NCBI GenBank assembly: GCA_945787555.1
Contig: CALZJG010000027.1
Span: 1 to 48,005, forward strand
Direction: 5' to 3'
Source of the DNA: an uncultured Chromatiaceae bacterium
GTDB lineage: Bacteria; Pseudomonadota; Gammaproteobacteria; DRLM01
DNA length: 48,005 nt
Positions 16,717 through 27,271 of the stretch are shown here, one piece after another (positions within the stretch are counted from its first letter, which is position 1; every line of letters begins with the position of its first letter). The position numbers and the translations under genes were made by a program. Below the pieces are notes generated by a model that was not told the DNA's origin, searched no databases, and worked only from the letters and a program-made list of their open reading frames with translations.

Positions 16717-17226
16717 GTGAACGCAGTGGAATTGAGTCATGGACGACTCAATTCTTTAACGAGTACAGCGACACGCTTGCGCGACCGCGCAGCGCAATCC
16801 ATTGCGCGCAGCAATGCGGCAGTGAACCGCTTGATTGAGATAGACCGGATTATTATCAACAGCCCCGAATCCCAACGCTATTTATCTAAGGCCGCCAATC
16901 ACAGTGAGGACTATTTCCGCGACGAAGAGCGCCTCAACGAGGATCTCTTTTACAAAACCAAGACCCTGGTCTATATGCGCCTCAACATCTTCGATGAAAT
17001 ACTCTCCCTTTCGATGCGCAAGTAGGGCATCACTTCGCTGCTGGTGCCCAGTCTCTTAATCGAAAGCGAGGACTGGGAGTCGTATATTCTGCTCAAGCTC
17101 AGGCACCCGCTCTATCGCTGCATCTTGAATCATGAGCAAGATATTTTTGGCGAGTCTATGCGCCAGTATTGGCGCAAACACAAAGCAGAGTTGGAAACGA
17201 CAACCAGTGATCCGTTCGTGTGGTGA
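16717..17226 (+). pseudogene. 3' part of a hypothetical helical protein gene, with an in-frame amber stop
   Basis: One reading frame covers 16717-17226 except for a TAG at 17023-17025. Before it: LIEIDRIIINSPESQRYL, then SEDYFRDEERLNEDLF and LVYMRLNIFDEILSLSMRK. After it, in the same frame: LLIESEDWESYILLKLRH, then YRCILNHEQDIFG and ETTTSDPFVW. The text is coherent on both sides, so the TAG is probably a recent nonsense change (or a sequencing error). There is no good start; the first 30 codons look unlike a real N-terminus. I infer that this is the remainder of the gene whose first codons lie at 12993, separated by the mobile element. The family is not known to me. Confidence 0.55.
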
Positions 17227-17488
17227 GGGAAAAGTAGGGTGCGACGTTACGCTGAATATCGGCATGCCATTGCTGAGTGGTAACCTATGGCACGGCCCTC
17301 GCCTCGGCGGCTTGGGCCCACTCGCTGCGCTCTCCCCGCCTGCGGAATTGGATGATTGGGTTCGGAGCGCCACGCGGAGCCCAATCTACCTCCCGCATCT
17401 GGTCATAACGCCACATACTCGCCGAAGACCGTCTAGAATGAATACATAACTCCGCTCCTTTCCTGCACAGCTGAGGAGGCGATTGTTT
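17227..17488. repeat. Intergenic palindromic repeat
   Basis: Between the broken gene and the DUF1499 gene is a palindrome at 17354-17386: GATTGGG and CCCAATC arms around a GGAGCGCCACGCGGAGC core. It resembles the dispersed GGTTGGG/CCCAACC-type intergenic repeats known from many proteobacteria. The last bases contain the ribosome site GAGGAGG for the next gene. Confidence 0.5.
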
Positions 17489-18268
17489 ATGCCGCTCGAC
17501 ACCACCACACCCGCAGCATCACCCCACTCTGCGCGCCGATACTCACGCCTCGTGCTGCTCGGACTAGGCGTGGCCGTACTTAGCGCACTAGGGGCGATGA
17601 CGTCGGGGCTGGGGCATCGCTGGGGGTGGTGGGATTTCGGCGACGGCTTCATGCTGCTCAAGTGGGCGTTTTATGGCGGCATCGCGGCCTGCTTGGTCTC
17701 TGCGCTGGGTGCGCTGTTGACGCGGACCGGGGCACGGCGGCGCGGCTTGGGCGCGGCATTGAGCGGCGTGCTGATCAGCGGCTTGGTGGTGTGGGTACCG
17801 GGGCAAAGCTTGCAACAAATACGCGCGCTACCGCCCATCCACGACATTACCACCGACACGAACAATCCACCTGCGTTCTCCGCCGTGCTGTCCTTGCGCG
17901 GCAGTCAGTCGAATTCCACGGACTACGCTGGCGCGGCCGTCGCTGAGCTGCAGCGACAAGGCTACCCCGACATACAACCCATCGAGGCGGACGTTTCCGC
18001 CGGACGTGCCTACACTATTGCGCTGGAGGTTGTGCAACGTTTGGGTTGGGAGTTGGTGGCGAGCGAAGCGGCGACGGGCCGCATCGAGGCGACCGACACC
18101 ACCTTGTGGTTTGGCTTCAAGGATGACGTGGTCATCCGCATCACGCCGCGTGAGGCCGGCGCACGCGTCGATTTACGCTCCGTCTCGCGGGTCGGTGGTA
18201 GCGATGCGGGGGCCAACGCGGCGCGCATCCGCGACTTTGTCGTGTTATTCAAGGAACACTCTAACTAG
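17489..18268 (+). CDS. DUF1499 membrane protein
   Basis: The 259-residue protein begins with three hydrophobic segments (about residues 20-42, 55-78 and 85-104). A soluble region with the DUF1499 pattern follows: YPDIQPIEADVSAGRAY, then ALEVVQRLGWELVASEAATG, ATDTTLWFGFKDDVVIRI and DLRSVSRVGGSDAGANA-type text. The function of DUF1499 is unknown; most members are small exported or membrane proteins. The start is the ATG at 17489, 9 bases after GAGGAGG, rather than the TTG two codons upstream. It stands alone, facing the convergent lipoprotein gene. Confidence 0.82.
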   Translation: MPLDTTTPAASPHSARRYSRLVLLGLGVAVLSALGAMTSGLGHRWGWWDFGDGFMLLKWAFYGGIAACLVSALGALLTRTGARRRGLGAALSGVLISGLVVWVPGQSLQQIRALPPIHDITTDTNNPPAFSAVLSLRGSQSNSTDYAGAAVAELQRQGYPDIQPIEADVSAGRAYTIALEVVQRLGWELVASEAATGRIEATDTTLWFGFKDDVVIRITPREAGARVDLRSVSRVGGSDAGANAARIRDFVVLFKEHSN

Positions 18269-18445
18269 CGCGCCGCCTCAACGGACTGCTGATATAGGCT
18301 CTATCCTTTGTTCTCCCTCCCCAGGAAAGCATAGCGAGAGAAGCGGCGCCGTAGGGATGAGCTGACCATAAGCAAAACCATACCTCATAACAGATTCCCT
18401 TACCGTCGTGACTCCCTAGTCGAGAGCACGCTTTTCGGCTGACTG

Positions 18446-19408
18446 CTATCGCAACCCGGCGGCCTCGAGATAAGCGCAATCCATCACCTTCCTCTGGCCC
18501 GATGCCCAGGGCCCACACTCCAGCGCATGCTGCGCCGCGAGCGCTTCTTGCTCCGTGGTCGGCAACAAAGGTATTTGCAAAACCAGCCCCGGCTCCAAGT
18601 CATGCGCGTCGTCCAGTTCGGCTTGATTGGCGGCGAGTATCAACGGCCAATGCCAGGGATTGCCGTACACCTCCGTCTTGGCGGCGATGCGCCACAAGGT
18701 ATCGCCATGTTGCACGACGTAGCGGAGCATGCGTGGCAGCTCCGGGATGGCTCGCAACTCCGTCACCAGTTTCTCGGCCAAGTCGTGCGCGCGTTTGCCT
18801 TCATTGTTGTGATGCGCTTGTTCCACCGCACCCAATGCGGCGAGATGATCGGAACTCATGCGTGCGCGATGAGTTCTAGCTTCATCGAGCAGCGCCGCCG
18901 TTTGTTCCGACCAGGTGCGGTTATCGCGCTCGGCGGCCGCTTGCCGTTCACGACCTTGCCGTAGGCTCTCTTCCGCACTGGTGCGCGCCTCTTGCGCCAA
19001 ACGCACGGCTTCGGCTTCATCGCCGGCGGCCTCGGCCCGTTCAGCGAGTGAGAGGAGCCTACCCGCCTCACCCGCGTCGAACCCGGCGCGCTCGACTTCG
19101 ACCGCGGCATTCTTGGCGTCGATCACTGCGGCGGCAATGCCGCGCGCTTTGACGGCTTCCTGTTTAGAGGCCAACGCTTCCTGGCGCGCCTGTTTGTAGC
19201 GGCGCGAGCCTAAGCCTTGCTCGGCTGATATAAGCAAACGCTCGGCGCTGTCTAGCGAGGCCGGGGCATGATTGGCGGCGCCTACATCACGCGCCGCCTG
19301 CAAGGCTTGACGGGCATCGCTCATTTCCTGGGTGGGCACGCCCGCACACCCGCTGAGCAGCGCCAGCGTGATCAGCCACAACAGCACCTGACAAGAGCGT
19401 GGTTTCAT
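18446..19408 (-). CDS. LysM-domain lipoprotein with DUF4398-like region
   Basis: The 320-residue product starts with a lipoprotein signal peptide (LLWLITLALLSGC; Cys21 is the lipidated residue). A long Ala/Glu-rich helical region follows (about 25-215), beginning with a DUF4398-like stretch, SDARQALQAARDVGA. A LysM domain at about 228-290 (YVVQHGDTLWRIAA, then NPWHWPLILAANQ) should bind peptidoglycan. It is probably an outer-membrane-anchored, peptidoglycan-binding envelope protein. The chosen start, the ATG at 19406-19408, is the one that gives a proper signal peptide and lies 8 bases after GGGAG. The gene is divergent from the wrbA-like gene. Confidence 0.85.
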   Translation of the reverse strand: MKPRSCQVLLWLITLALLSGCAGVPTQEMSDARQALQAARDVGAANHAPASLDSAERLLISAEQGLGSRRYKQARQEALASKQEAVKARGIAAAVIDAKNAAVEVERAGFDAGEAGRLLSLAERAEAAGDEAEAVRLAQEARTSAEESLRQGRERQAAAERDNRTWSEQTAALLDEARTHRARMSSDHLAALGAVEQAHHNNEGKRAHDLAEKLVTELRAIPELPRMLRYVVQHGDTLWRIAAKTEVYGNPWHWPLILAANQAELDDAHDLEPGLVLQIPLLPTTEQEALAAQHALECGPWASGQRKVMDCAYLEAAGLR

Positions 19409-19490
19409 AACCAAGACTCCCGCGTAGGCGGGCTTGATATTCTTACTAGGCTGCACACAAGCGCCTCTTTTGGATAAAAAAATTGGCTGA

Positions 19491-20874
<1,384 letters not shown>

Positions 20875-20878
<4 letters not shown>

Positions 20879-21933
20879 TCCGGATCAGCGTACATGCGGC
20901 TGTCAAGATAGCGCTCGTGGGCATAGCGCAACATCACCATGATGACCGCCGCCGTCGGCAGCGCCACCAATACGCCAACGAAACCGAACAACTGGCCGCC
21001 GGCCATGATGGCGAAGATCACACCCAGCGGATGCAAACCGATGCGGTCACCCAGCAACAACGGCGTCAGCACGAAACTCTCTAAGGCCTGTCCGATCCCG
21101 AACACGAGCAACACCAACAGCACGTGCATCACGTCATGGAACTGCATCACCGCCGCGACGCCCGCCAGCAGCACGCCGAGGATAAAACCCAGATAAGGCA
21201 CGAAACTGACCAAGCCGGCGATCAATCCGATCAGCAAGGCCAGCTCCAAACCCACCAACCACAGCCCGACCGAATACACCGTACCCAGCGCCAACATCAC
21301 CGTGAGCTGGCCGCGCAGAAACGCCCCCAGCACGCCGTCGCAATCGCGCGCCAAGCGCGCCACGGTGGCATCCATGCGGCGCGGAAACAACTCGCCGATG
21401 CGCCGCACCAAGACGTCCCAATCACGCAGCAAATAAAACGTCACCAAGGGAATCAGCACCAGATTGGCCAACCAGGCCAGCATCGCCAACCCGGAACGCG
21501 ACAAAGTACCGAGTACATTCGCAGCCACGCCACCCACTTGTTGCCAGTGCTCGGTGAGCATGGCTTTGAGGCCGGCGAAATCCACCAGCTCGGGGCTCAG
21601 CCCCAGGGACTGCTGCAACCACGGCCACGCACTGCGCTGTATCCAGTCGAGATAAGCAGGCAGTTTAGTAACGAGGGCGACGATCTGCTGTTGCAACAGC
21701 GGCAATAACAGCAGCAGCACGGCGGCCACTGTCACCAGTAGACCGCTGAACACCACCACCACCGACCAGGTGCGCGACAGGCGCATCGTTTCCAATCGAT
21801 CCACCAGCGGATCGCCGATATAGGCCAGCGCCGCGCCGACCAAAAACGGGGTGAGCACCGGCGCCAACAAATAAAACAGGACCGCGGCGCCGACAGTGAT
21901 TGAAAACACCAACCACTTCTGTGCGTCGCTCAT
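20875..21933 (-). CDS. perM: AI-2E / PerM-family inner-membrane permease
   Basis: The 352-residue protein has about eight membrane segments arranged as in AI-2E family transporters: two paired helices at the start (VLFYLLAPVLTPFLVGAALAY), a long amphipathic middle region, and a C-terminal group with LGFILGVLLAGVAAV and PTAAVIMVMLRYAHERYLDS. Substrates differ among members (signal molecules, ions), so none is assigned. It is the usual neighbour of hda and a phosphatidyltransferase gene in gammaproteobacteria, starting 3 bases after the latter's stop. Confidence 0.88.
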
Positions 21934-21936
21934 CGC

Positions 21937-22521
21937 TTACTTCCCATTGCCGCGACCCTGCAAGTTGTCGCTGTGGACGCGGGCACGGTAGGCGCGCACC
22001 CCCCAGGTCAATACATAATCGACGCCGCTCCACACCGTGGTGGTCAACACCAACCACACCAACGCTTCCAACAACCCTACCGGCAAGGCCTGCACCCCCA
22101 GAGAGTACATCACCGCAAAGGCAAGCACGATTTGCGCGACGGTATTGAGTTTACTGATCAGCGTAGGCGCCATGTCGAATCGACCGATCAACCAGTGGTA
22201 AGCCAAGGCGCCGCCCACCAGCACCACGTCACGGCCGATCACCGCCAACACCAACCACATAGGCAGATGCTCCAACCAACTCAACACCACATAAGCGGTT
22301 ACCAACAACAATTTATCGGCGAGCGGATCGAGGATCGAACCGACACGCGTGTGCCAACCGTAACGCTTGGCGAGATAACCGTCCAAGCCATCGGAAACGC
22401 CAGCCAAGGCGAACACCAACAAGGCCTCGACATAGGCTTGGTGCAGCAGCAACCATGCCGCAGGCACGACCAAGGCAATGCGCACGATAGTGATGGCATT
22501 GGGAATATCGCGCGGTCTCAC
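21937..22521 (-). CDS. pgsA: CDP-alcohol phosphatidyltransferase (PgsA-like)
   Basis: The protein of about 194 residues carries the CDP-alcohol phosphatidyltransferase signature: SDGLDGYLAKRYGWHTRVG followed by SILDPLADKLLL, with all three catalytic Asp positions. About five membrane helices surround it. It most likely makes phosphatidylglycerophosphate from CDP-diacylglycerol and glycerol-3-phosphate, although related enzymes use other alcohols. I choose the GTG at 22521, which overlaps the preceding stop as GTGA, over the TTG seven codons upstream. This places it in a coupled chain DUF2066, this gene, perM, hda. Confidence 0.83.
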   Translation of the reverse strand: MRPRDIPNAITIVRIALVVPAAWLLLHQAYVEALLVFALAGVSDGLDGYLAKRYGWHTRVGSILDPLADKLLLVTAYVVLSWLEHLPMWLVLAVIGRDVVLVGGALAYHWLIGRFDMAPTLISKLNTVAQIVLAFAVMYSLGVQALPVGLLEALVWLVLTTTVWSGVDYVLTWGVRAYRARVHSDNLQGRGNGK

Positions 22522-23582
22522 CGCAGCAACCGATATTGCCAAACCGGGTCATCGAGTTCGGGAAGCGCCGTCAGCACGCGACCCAAGGCGAGCGTCTGAC
22601 GCAAAGCCTGAGGATGACCGCGCACGCGGATGCGGTACACCACGGCATCACCTATCAGCTGTTCCACTTGCACGTCACTCACCGCATCCAGGGCTTGCAA
22701 ATAACGTGTGACGCGGGCATAGCCGTCCAAAGTCTCCACGCCGGCCACAGCAAGGCTGATCACATCCTCGACACCGGGCGCGGAAGCGATCGCAAAACGT
22801 TGCGCGAGCTCATCGGCCGCGCCACTCACGCCGGCGGCGATGGCTTGCGCCGGACTGGCGCCGGCGCTGTCCCAAGACAACCCCGTGCCCCCTTGATAGA
22901 GCGTCCAGTGCGCCTGCCAGCGCGTCGCCACGGCATTAACCCGCCCCAACAACACAGCCTCGCTTTCGTAGCGCTCGGAGGCCTTGCGCACCGGCTCGGC
23001 GAAATTGCCCCACACATCCACCACGCGCAGCGCGGCCTGGTCCTGCAAATCCCACAACGGCACGATGATGGGCAGGCCTCGCCGCTGGCCTTCATTCATT
23101 ACCACGGCTTGGAGATCGCGGCGCTGGTCACCCCCCACCATGAGGCGTCGCCCCCGCTCTTCCACCGCCAGCCACACCACCGTGGCGGGCCGGTTACGCC
23201 CCCATACGGGCAAGCCCGCCTCATAGAGACGACGATCGATCACTCGTTTGTCGAAACGCACCCACAGCAGCTGCCCCGCGGTCTCCGCCCCCGCGCGACG
23301 CGACCTACCTGGAAGGGAGCGATATTGAAATTGCTGCATGATCTGCTCGGCCTGGCTGACTAAGGGCGCCAACGCCGCGCCTGTCGGCGCGGCGCCATCT
23401 CCGGTGACCTTCACCAGCACTTCGGACAAGGCCGCGCGCGCGCCCTCCCGACGATCCGCCGCGCCTTGACCGACGACCCGGACCTCGGCTTCGTACAAGC
23501 CCTGCACTTCCAAGGCCATAGCCGCCGGAATCGATCCTCCCATTAGCCACAGCACCACCGCAAGCAACACGAATTTGTTCAT
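22518..23582 (-). CDS. DUF2066 exported protein
   Basis: The 354-residue protein starts with a signal peptide (KFVLLAVVLWLMGGSIPAAMA) and continues with the DUF2066 pattern: EAEVRVVGQGAADRREGARA, ALSEVLVKVTGDG, and later WLAVEERGRRLMVGGD. Its function is unknown; the predicted place is the periplasm. It is regularly found next to purM, hda and the PerM-type permease in gammaproteobacteria, as here. It heads a minus-strand group and is divergent from purM, with about 148 bases between the starts. Confidence 0.87.
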   Translation of the reverse strand: MNKFVLLAVVLWLMGGSIPAAMALEVQGLYEAEVRVVGQGAADRREGARAALSEVLVKVTGDGAAPTGAALAPLVSQAEQIMQQFQYRSLPGRSRRAGAETAGQLLWVRFDKRVIDRRLYEAGLPVWGRNRPATVVWLAVEERGRRLMVGGDQRRDLQAVVMNEGQRRGLPIIVPLWDLQDQAALRVVDVWGNFAEPVRKASERYESEAVLLGRVNAVATRWQAHWTLYQGGTGLSWDSAGASPAQAIAAGVSGAADELAQRFAIASAPGVEDVISLAVAGVETLDGYARVTRYLQALDAVSDVQVEQLIGDAVVYRIRVRGHPQALRQTLALGRVLTALPELDDPVWQYRLLR

Positions 23583-23730
23583 GGAAATAGTCGAGAAAAC
23601 GCCACAAACCTATGAAGGGCTTTCATGATACACGTTTATCGCCGTGCATAGGCACGCCGGCGAGGACAAGCCCGGCCGCAACGGCTACAATACCGCTCCG
23701 AATTTATTACTTTGACTACGACCGCCAACC

Positions 23731-24789
23731 ATGACGACGAAACAACCCCCCTCGCAAGGACTCAGCTACCGCGACGCCGGTGTCGACATCGATGCCGGCG
23801 ATGCTTTGGTGGACCGCATCAAACCCATCGCTGCACGCACCCTGCGCCCCGAGGTACTGGCCGGCCTGGGCGGCTTCGGCGCGCTGTTCGAAATCCCCAT
23901 CGATCGCTACCGCAAACCGGTATTGGTCTCGGGCACGGACGGCGTGGGCACCAAACTGAAACTGGCGCTGCAACTCAATAAACACGACACCATCGGCATC
24001 GACCTGGTGGCGATGTGCGTCAACGACATTGTGGTGCAGGGCGCCGAACCGCTGTTCTTCCTTGATTACTACGCCACCGGCAAACTGGACGTGGACACCG
24101 CGGCGAGCGTCGTGGCCGGCATCGGTCGCGGCTGCGAGCTGGCAGGCGCGGCGCTGATCGGCGGCGAGACCGCCGAAATGCCCGGCATGTACCACGGCGG
24201 TGATTACGACCTGGCCGGCTTCGCGGTCGGCGTGGTGGAGAAAGATCGCATCATCGACGGCAGCCGGGTGCGCAGCGGCGATGTATTACTCGGACTGGCC
24301 TCCTCCGGCCCCCATTCCAACGGCTATTCGCTGATCCGCAAAGTCATCGAAGTGAGCGGTATCGATCTCGATCAAGATTGCAGCGGTCGCCCGCTGGGCG
24401 CGGCGTTGCTGGAACCGACCCGCGTCTACGTCAAAGCCTTGTTGGCATTGTTCAATGACGTACCGGTAAAGGCGCTGGCGCACATCACCGGCGGCGGCAT
24501 CGTCGAAAATCTGCCCCGCGTATTGCCCGAAGACGCGCGCGCCGTTATCGACGCCCGGACGTGGACGCGACCGGCGGTGTTCGACTGGCTGCAACAGGCC
24601 GGCAACATCACCGCGCACGAAATGCATCGCACCTTCAATTGCGGTATCGGCATGGCTGTGTGCGTCGCGCCCGAACATGCCGAACAGGCCATGGCGGTAT
24701 TGCGCACGCACGGCGAAACCGTGTGGCAGATCGGCCGCGTCGAGGCGCGCGGCGACGCCGCTCATCAAGTGGACCTGCGCGGCGCATGA
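23731..24789 (+). CDS. purM: Phosphoribosylformylglycinamidine cyclo-ligase (AIR synthase)
   Basis: This 352-residue enzyme of de novo purine synthesis closes the imidazole ring of AIR using ATP. Clear motifs are [20 protein letters not shown] at the start, [15 protein letters not shown] for the nucleotide-binding region, and [20 protein letters not shown]. The length and start match PurM (SYxDAGVDI near residue 12). The stop overlaps the purN start (ATGA), so the two are co-translated. Confidence 0.96.
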   Translation: MTTKQPPSQGLSYRDAGVDIDAGDALVDRIKPIAARTLRPEVLAGLGGFGALFEIPIDRYRKPVLVSGTDGVGTKLKLALQLNKHDTIGIDLVAMCVNDIVVQGAEPLFFLDYYATGKLDVDTAASVVAGIGRGCELAGAALIGGETAEMPGMYHGGDYDLAGFAVGVVEKDRIIDGSRVRSGDVLLGLASSGPHSNGYSLIRKVIEVSGIDLDQDCSGRPLGAALLEPTRVYVKALLALFNDVPVKALAHITGGGIVENLPRVLPEDARAVIDARTWTRPAVFDWLQQAGNITAHEMHRTFNCGIGMAVCVAPEHAEQAMAVLRTHGETVWQIGRVEARGDAAHQVDLRGA

Positions 24790-25475
24790 CCGCGAAGCGC
24801 AAGGTCGGCGCGAGCCAGCGGCACGCGCCGCTGCCCATCGTCGTACTCATCTCCGGCAGTGGCACCAATCTCCAGGCCATCATCGACGCGGTGGAACTGG
24901 CAGACTTGCCGGTACACATACGCGCCGTGATCAGTAATCAGCCCCAAGCTCAGGGCTTGGAACGTGCCCGCGCGGCCGGCATCAGCGCCGAGGTGGTGGA
25001 CCATACTTTGTACGCCGATCGCGCCGCTTTCGATGTCGCACTGCAAGCGGCCATCGACCGCCATCAACCCGCCCTGGTGGTGCTGGCCGGCTTCATGCGC
25101 ATCCTCACCCCTGAGTTCGTGGCGCACTATCACGGCCGCATGCTCAACATCCATCCCTCGCTGCTACCCGCCTTTCGCGGCTTGGACACCCATCGCCGCG
25201 CGCTGGAGGCCGGCGCACGCGAACATGGCCTGAGTATCCATTTCGTGACCAGCGAACTGGACGGAGGGCCGGTGGTGCTGCAAAGCAAGGTGCCGATACG
25301 CGCCGGTGACGATGCCACCGCACTTGCCTCGCGGGTTCAGATCGCCGAGCATAAGGCCTACCCGCAAGTGATCCGCTGGTTCGCCGAGGGGCGGTTGGCG
25401 CTGCGCGACAACCAAGTTCTTTTCGATGGACTAGCGCTCACGCAACCTTTGCAACTGAGTGAAACATTCTGCTGA
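24786..25475 (+). CDS. purN: Phosphoribosylglycinamide formyltransferase
   Basis: The 229-residue enzyme transfers a formyl group from 10-formyl-tetrahydrofolate to GAR. Visible motifs are [15 protein letters not shown], then [14 protein letters not shown], the catalytic [12 protein letters not shown] (Asn and His) and [10 protein letters not shown] (catalytic Asp). The start at 24786 overlaps the purM stop. About 15 residues precede the conserved core, slightly more than in E. coli. Confidence 0.95.
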   Translation: MTAKRKVGASQRHAPLPIVVLISGSGTNLQAIIDAVELADLPVHIRAVISNQPQAQGLERARAAGISAEVVDHTLYADRAAFDVALQAAIDRHQPALVVLAGFMRILTPEFVAHYHGRMLNIHPSLLPAFRGLDTHRRALEAGAREHGLSIHFVTSELDGGPVVLQSKVPIRAGDDATALASRVQIAEHKAYPQVIRWFAEGRLALRDNQVLFDGLALTQPLQLSETFC

Positions 25476-25480
25476 ACACC

Positions 25481-26218
25481 ATGTGGTACAAGCTACGCCT
25501 TACATCACTGACACTGCTGAGCGCGCTGGTCATGATCACCGTCACGACCACGCCTCACGCCGACCCTAGCCCCGTCCCCACTTTCGAAGCCCGATACGAA
25601 CTCAAACGCAACGGCATCAAACTCGGCGTTTCGAAACGCGCCTTGAAGACCGGCCAGGACGGACAATATATTTACGAGTCGATCACCTATCCCACCGGCT
25701 TCCTCAGTTGGTTCGTCAAGGATCGCGTCGAGGAGCGCAGCCGTTGGCTCTACACCCAACAATTACTGCGTCCCATCGAATACAGCTACGAGCGTCTCGG
25801 CGGCCGTAAGGAGCGGCGTGTCAAACTGCGCTTCGATTGGGAGCAGCACACCGTCGTCAACAACATCGACGGCGACCCCTGGCGCATGGACATCCCTCCC
25901 GATGCGCAAGACAAACTGCTCTATCAACTCACCATCATGCGCGATTTACAGGCCGGTCGAGAGGAGTTGCTTTACCACATCGCCGATGGCGGCAAACTGA
26001 AAAACTACAGGTTTGAAATCACCGGCAAGGAACGCATCAAAACCGAGGTGGGCAGCTTCGACACAGTGAAATTGGAGCGCAGCGACGATAAGCGCGACGG
26101 CGCCGTGTGGTGCGCGCGCGAGTTGAATTACCTGCCAGTGCTGGTGGAGCAAACTGAAAAGGACGGCAGCGTGATCACCATGCACCTGACGTCCGTTCAG
26201 GGACTGCCGCGCCGCTGA
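25481..26218 (+). CDS. DUF3108 exported protein
   Basis: The 245-residue protein has a signal peptide ending around PHADPSP. It then has the DUF3108 arrangement: FEARYELKRNGIKLGVSKR, YESITYPTGFLSWFVKDRVEE and, near the end, ELNYLPVLVEQTEKDGS. Members are periplasmic beta-rich proteins of unknown role, commonly placed after purN in gammaproteobacteria. It starts 5 bases after the purN stop and is probably in the same transcript. Confidence 0.85.
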   Translation: MWYKLRLTSLTLLSALVMITVTTTPHADPSPVPTFEARYELKRNGIKLGVSKRALKTGQDGQYIYESITYPTGFLSWFVKDRVEERSRWLYTQQLLRPIEYSYERLGGRKERRVKLRFDWEQHTVVNNIDGDPWRMDIPPDAQDKLLYQLTIMRDLQAGREELLYHIADGGKLKNYRFEITGKERIKTEVGSFDTVKLERSDDKRDGAVWCARELNYLPVLVEQTEKDGSVITMHLTSVQGLPRR

Positions 26219-26648
26219 AGCGAAGGCGGTCAGGGTGCGCACCCTCTCGGGCGGGGAGAGCGTAGCGAGAGGGGCGGAGCTGTGGCCCAAAGGGCCGGCG
26301 GAGCGCACGAGAAAGAAGTGATGATCCCTCAGAGAGGGAGATTCTTTCAAGGCCCTCACCCCCGCCCTCTCCCGCCCGCGGGAGAGGGGGCCGAAATGAA
26401 TCGCCGGCAAGGCATGAGGCTAGGCGACGGTCGTACTAATGAGATGTTGCATCAAGGAAGCTGATTAATCGTGCCATGCATGAATATCAGGCTCCTTCCC
26501 CTTCAAGGCGGAAGGGTGGGATGGAGGTCAACAGCTGGCCAATGCTCGACATTCAACCCCCACCCTCACGGGGGGAGGGAATGTGAAGAAATCCACACGG
26601 CAATTATTCATAGCTCCCTTTAGATAGAGAAACGGCAAATCACGCCCG
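26219..26648. repeat. Intergenic region with CCCTCTC-type hairpin repeats
   Basis: Two hairpins lie between DUF3108 and dcd. The first has 8-bp arms (CCCTCTCG at 26242-26249, CGAGAGGG at 26266-26273). The second has perfect 11-bp arms (CCCTCTCCCGC at 26365-26375, complement at 26378-26388) with a 2-base loop. They belong to one family with related copies near 2042, 12770, 18310 and 28530. They may act as transcription ends for the convergent genes here, but neither is followed by a clear T-run. No gene was seen. Confidence 0.65.
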
Positions 26649-27215
26649 TCACGCCTTAGGTAGCGTCACGCCTCTTTGCCCCATGTATTTTCCGCCGCGA
26701 TCACTATAAGACGTCTCGCACACCTCGTCTGATTCCAGGAACAACACCTGCGCCACGCCTTCGTTGGCGTAGATCTTCGCCGGCAACGGCGTGGTGTTGG
26801 AGAACTCCAGCGTCACATGCCCTTCCCACTCCGGCTCCAGCGGCGTGACGTTGACGATGATGCCGCAGCGCGCATACGTCGACTTACCCAAACAGATCGT
26901 GAGCACGTTGCGCGGGATGCGGAAATACTCCACCGTGCGCGCCAACGCGAAGGAGTTGGGCGGAATGATGCACACGTCGGATTTCACATCCACGAAGCTG
27001 TTGATGTCGAAATTCTTCGGGTCGACGATGGTGGAGTTGATATTGGTGAAGATCTTGAATTCGTCGGCGCAGCGAATGTCGTAGCCATAGCTCGAGGTGC
27101 CATAAGAGATGATGCGCGCGCCGTCGTTCTCGCGCACTTGACGCGGCTCGAAGGGTTCGATCATGCCGTGTTCGGCCGCCATGCGGCGTATCCATTTATC
27201 AGACTTGATGCTCAC
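26649..27215 (-). CDS. dcd: dCTP deaminase
   Basis: The 188-residue enzyme converts dCTP to dUTP for thymidylate synthesis. Recognisable landmarks are [18 protein letters not shown] at the start, [17 protein letters not shown], and the catalytic-region text [19 protein letters not shown] ending in [20 protein letters not shown]. The length equals that of E. coli Dcd. It begins with a GTG at 27215, matching the family N-terminus. It lies 57 bases downstream of mrp on the same strand. Confidence 0.95.
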   Translation of the reverse strand: MSIKSDKWIRRMAAEHGMIEPFEPRQVRENDGARIISYGTSSYGYDIRCADEFKIFTNINSTIVDPKNFDINSFVDVKSDVCIIPPNSFALARTVEYFRIPRNVLTICLGKSTYARCGIIVNVTPLEPEWEGHVTLEFSNTTPLPAKIYANEGVAQVLFLESDEVCETSYSDRGGKYMGQRGVTLPKA

Positions 27216-27271
27216 GGGTACGGTCCTGCCTCAGTGTTTGGTACCAGGTGTTTGGACCCTGGTGATTGGTA

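Noticed and set aside
16498-16740. An 80-codon minus-strand open frame after the IS110-type element
   Set aside because: It spans the element's end and repetitive flanking DNA, has no ribosome site and no recognisable domain.
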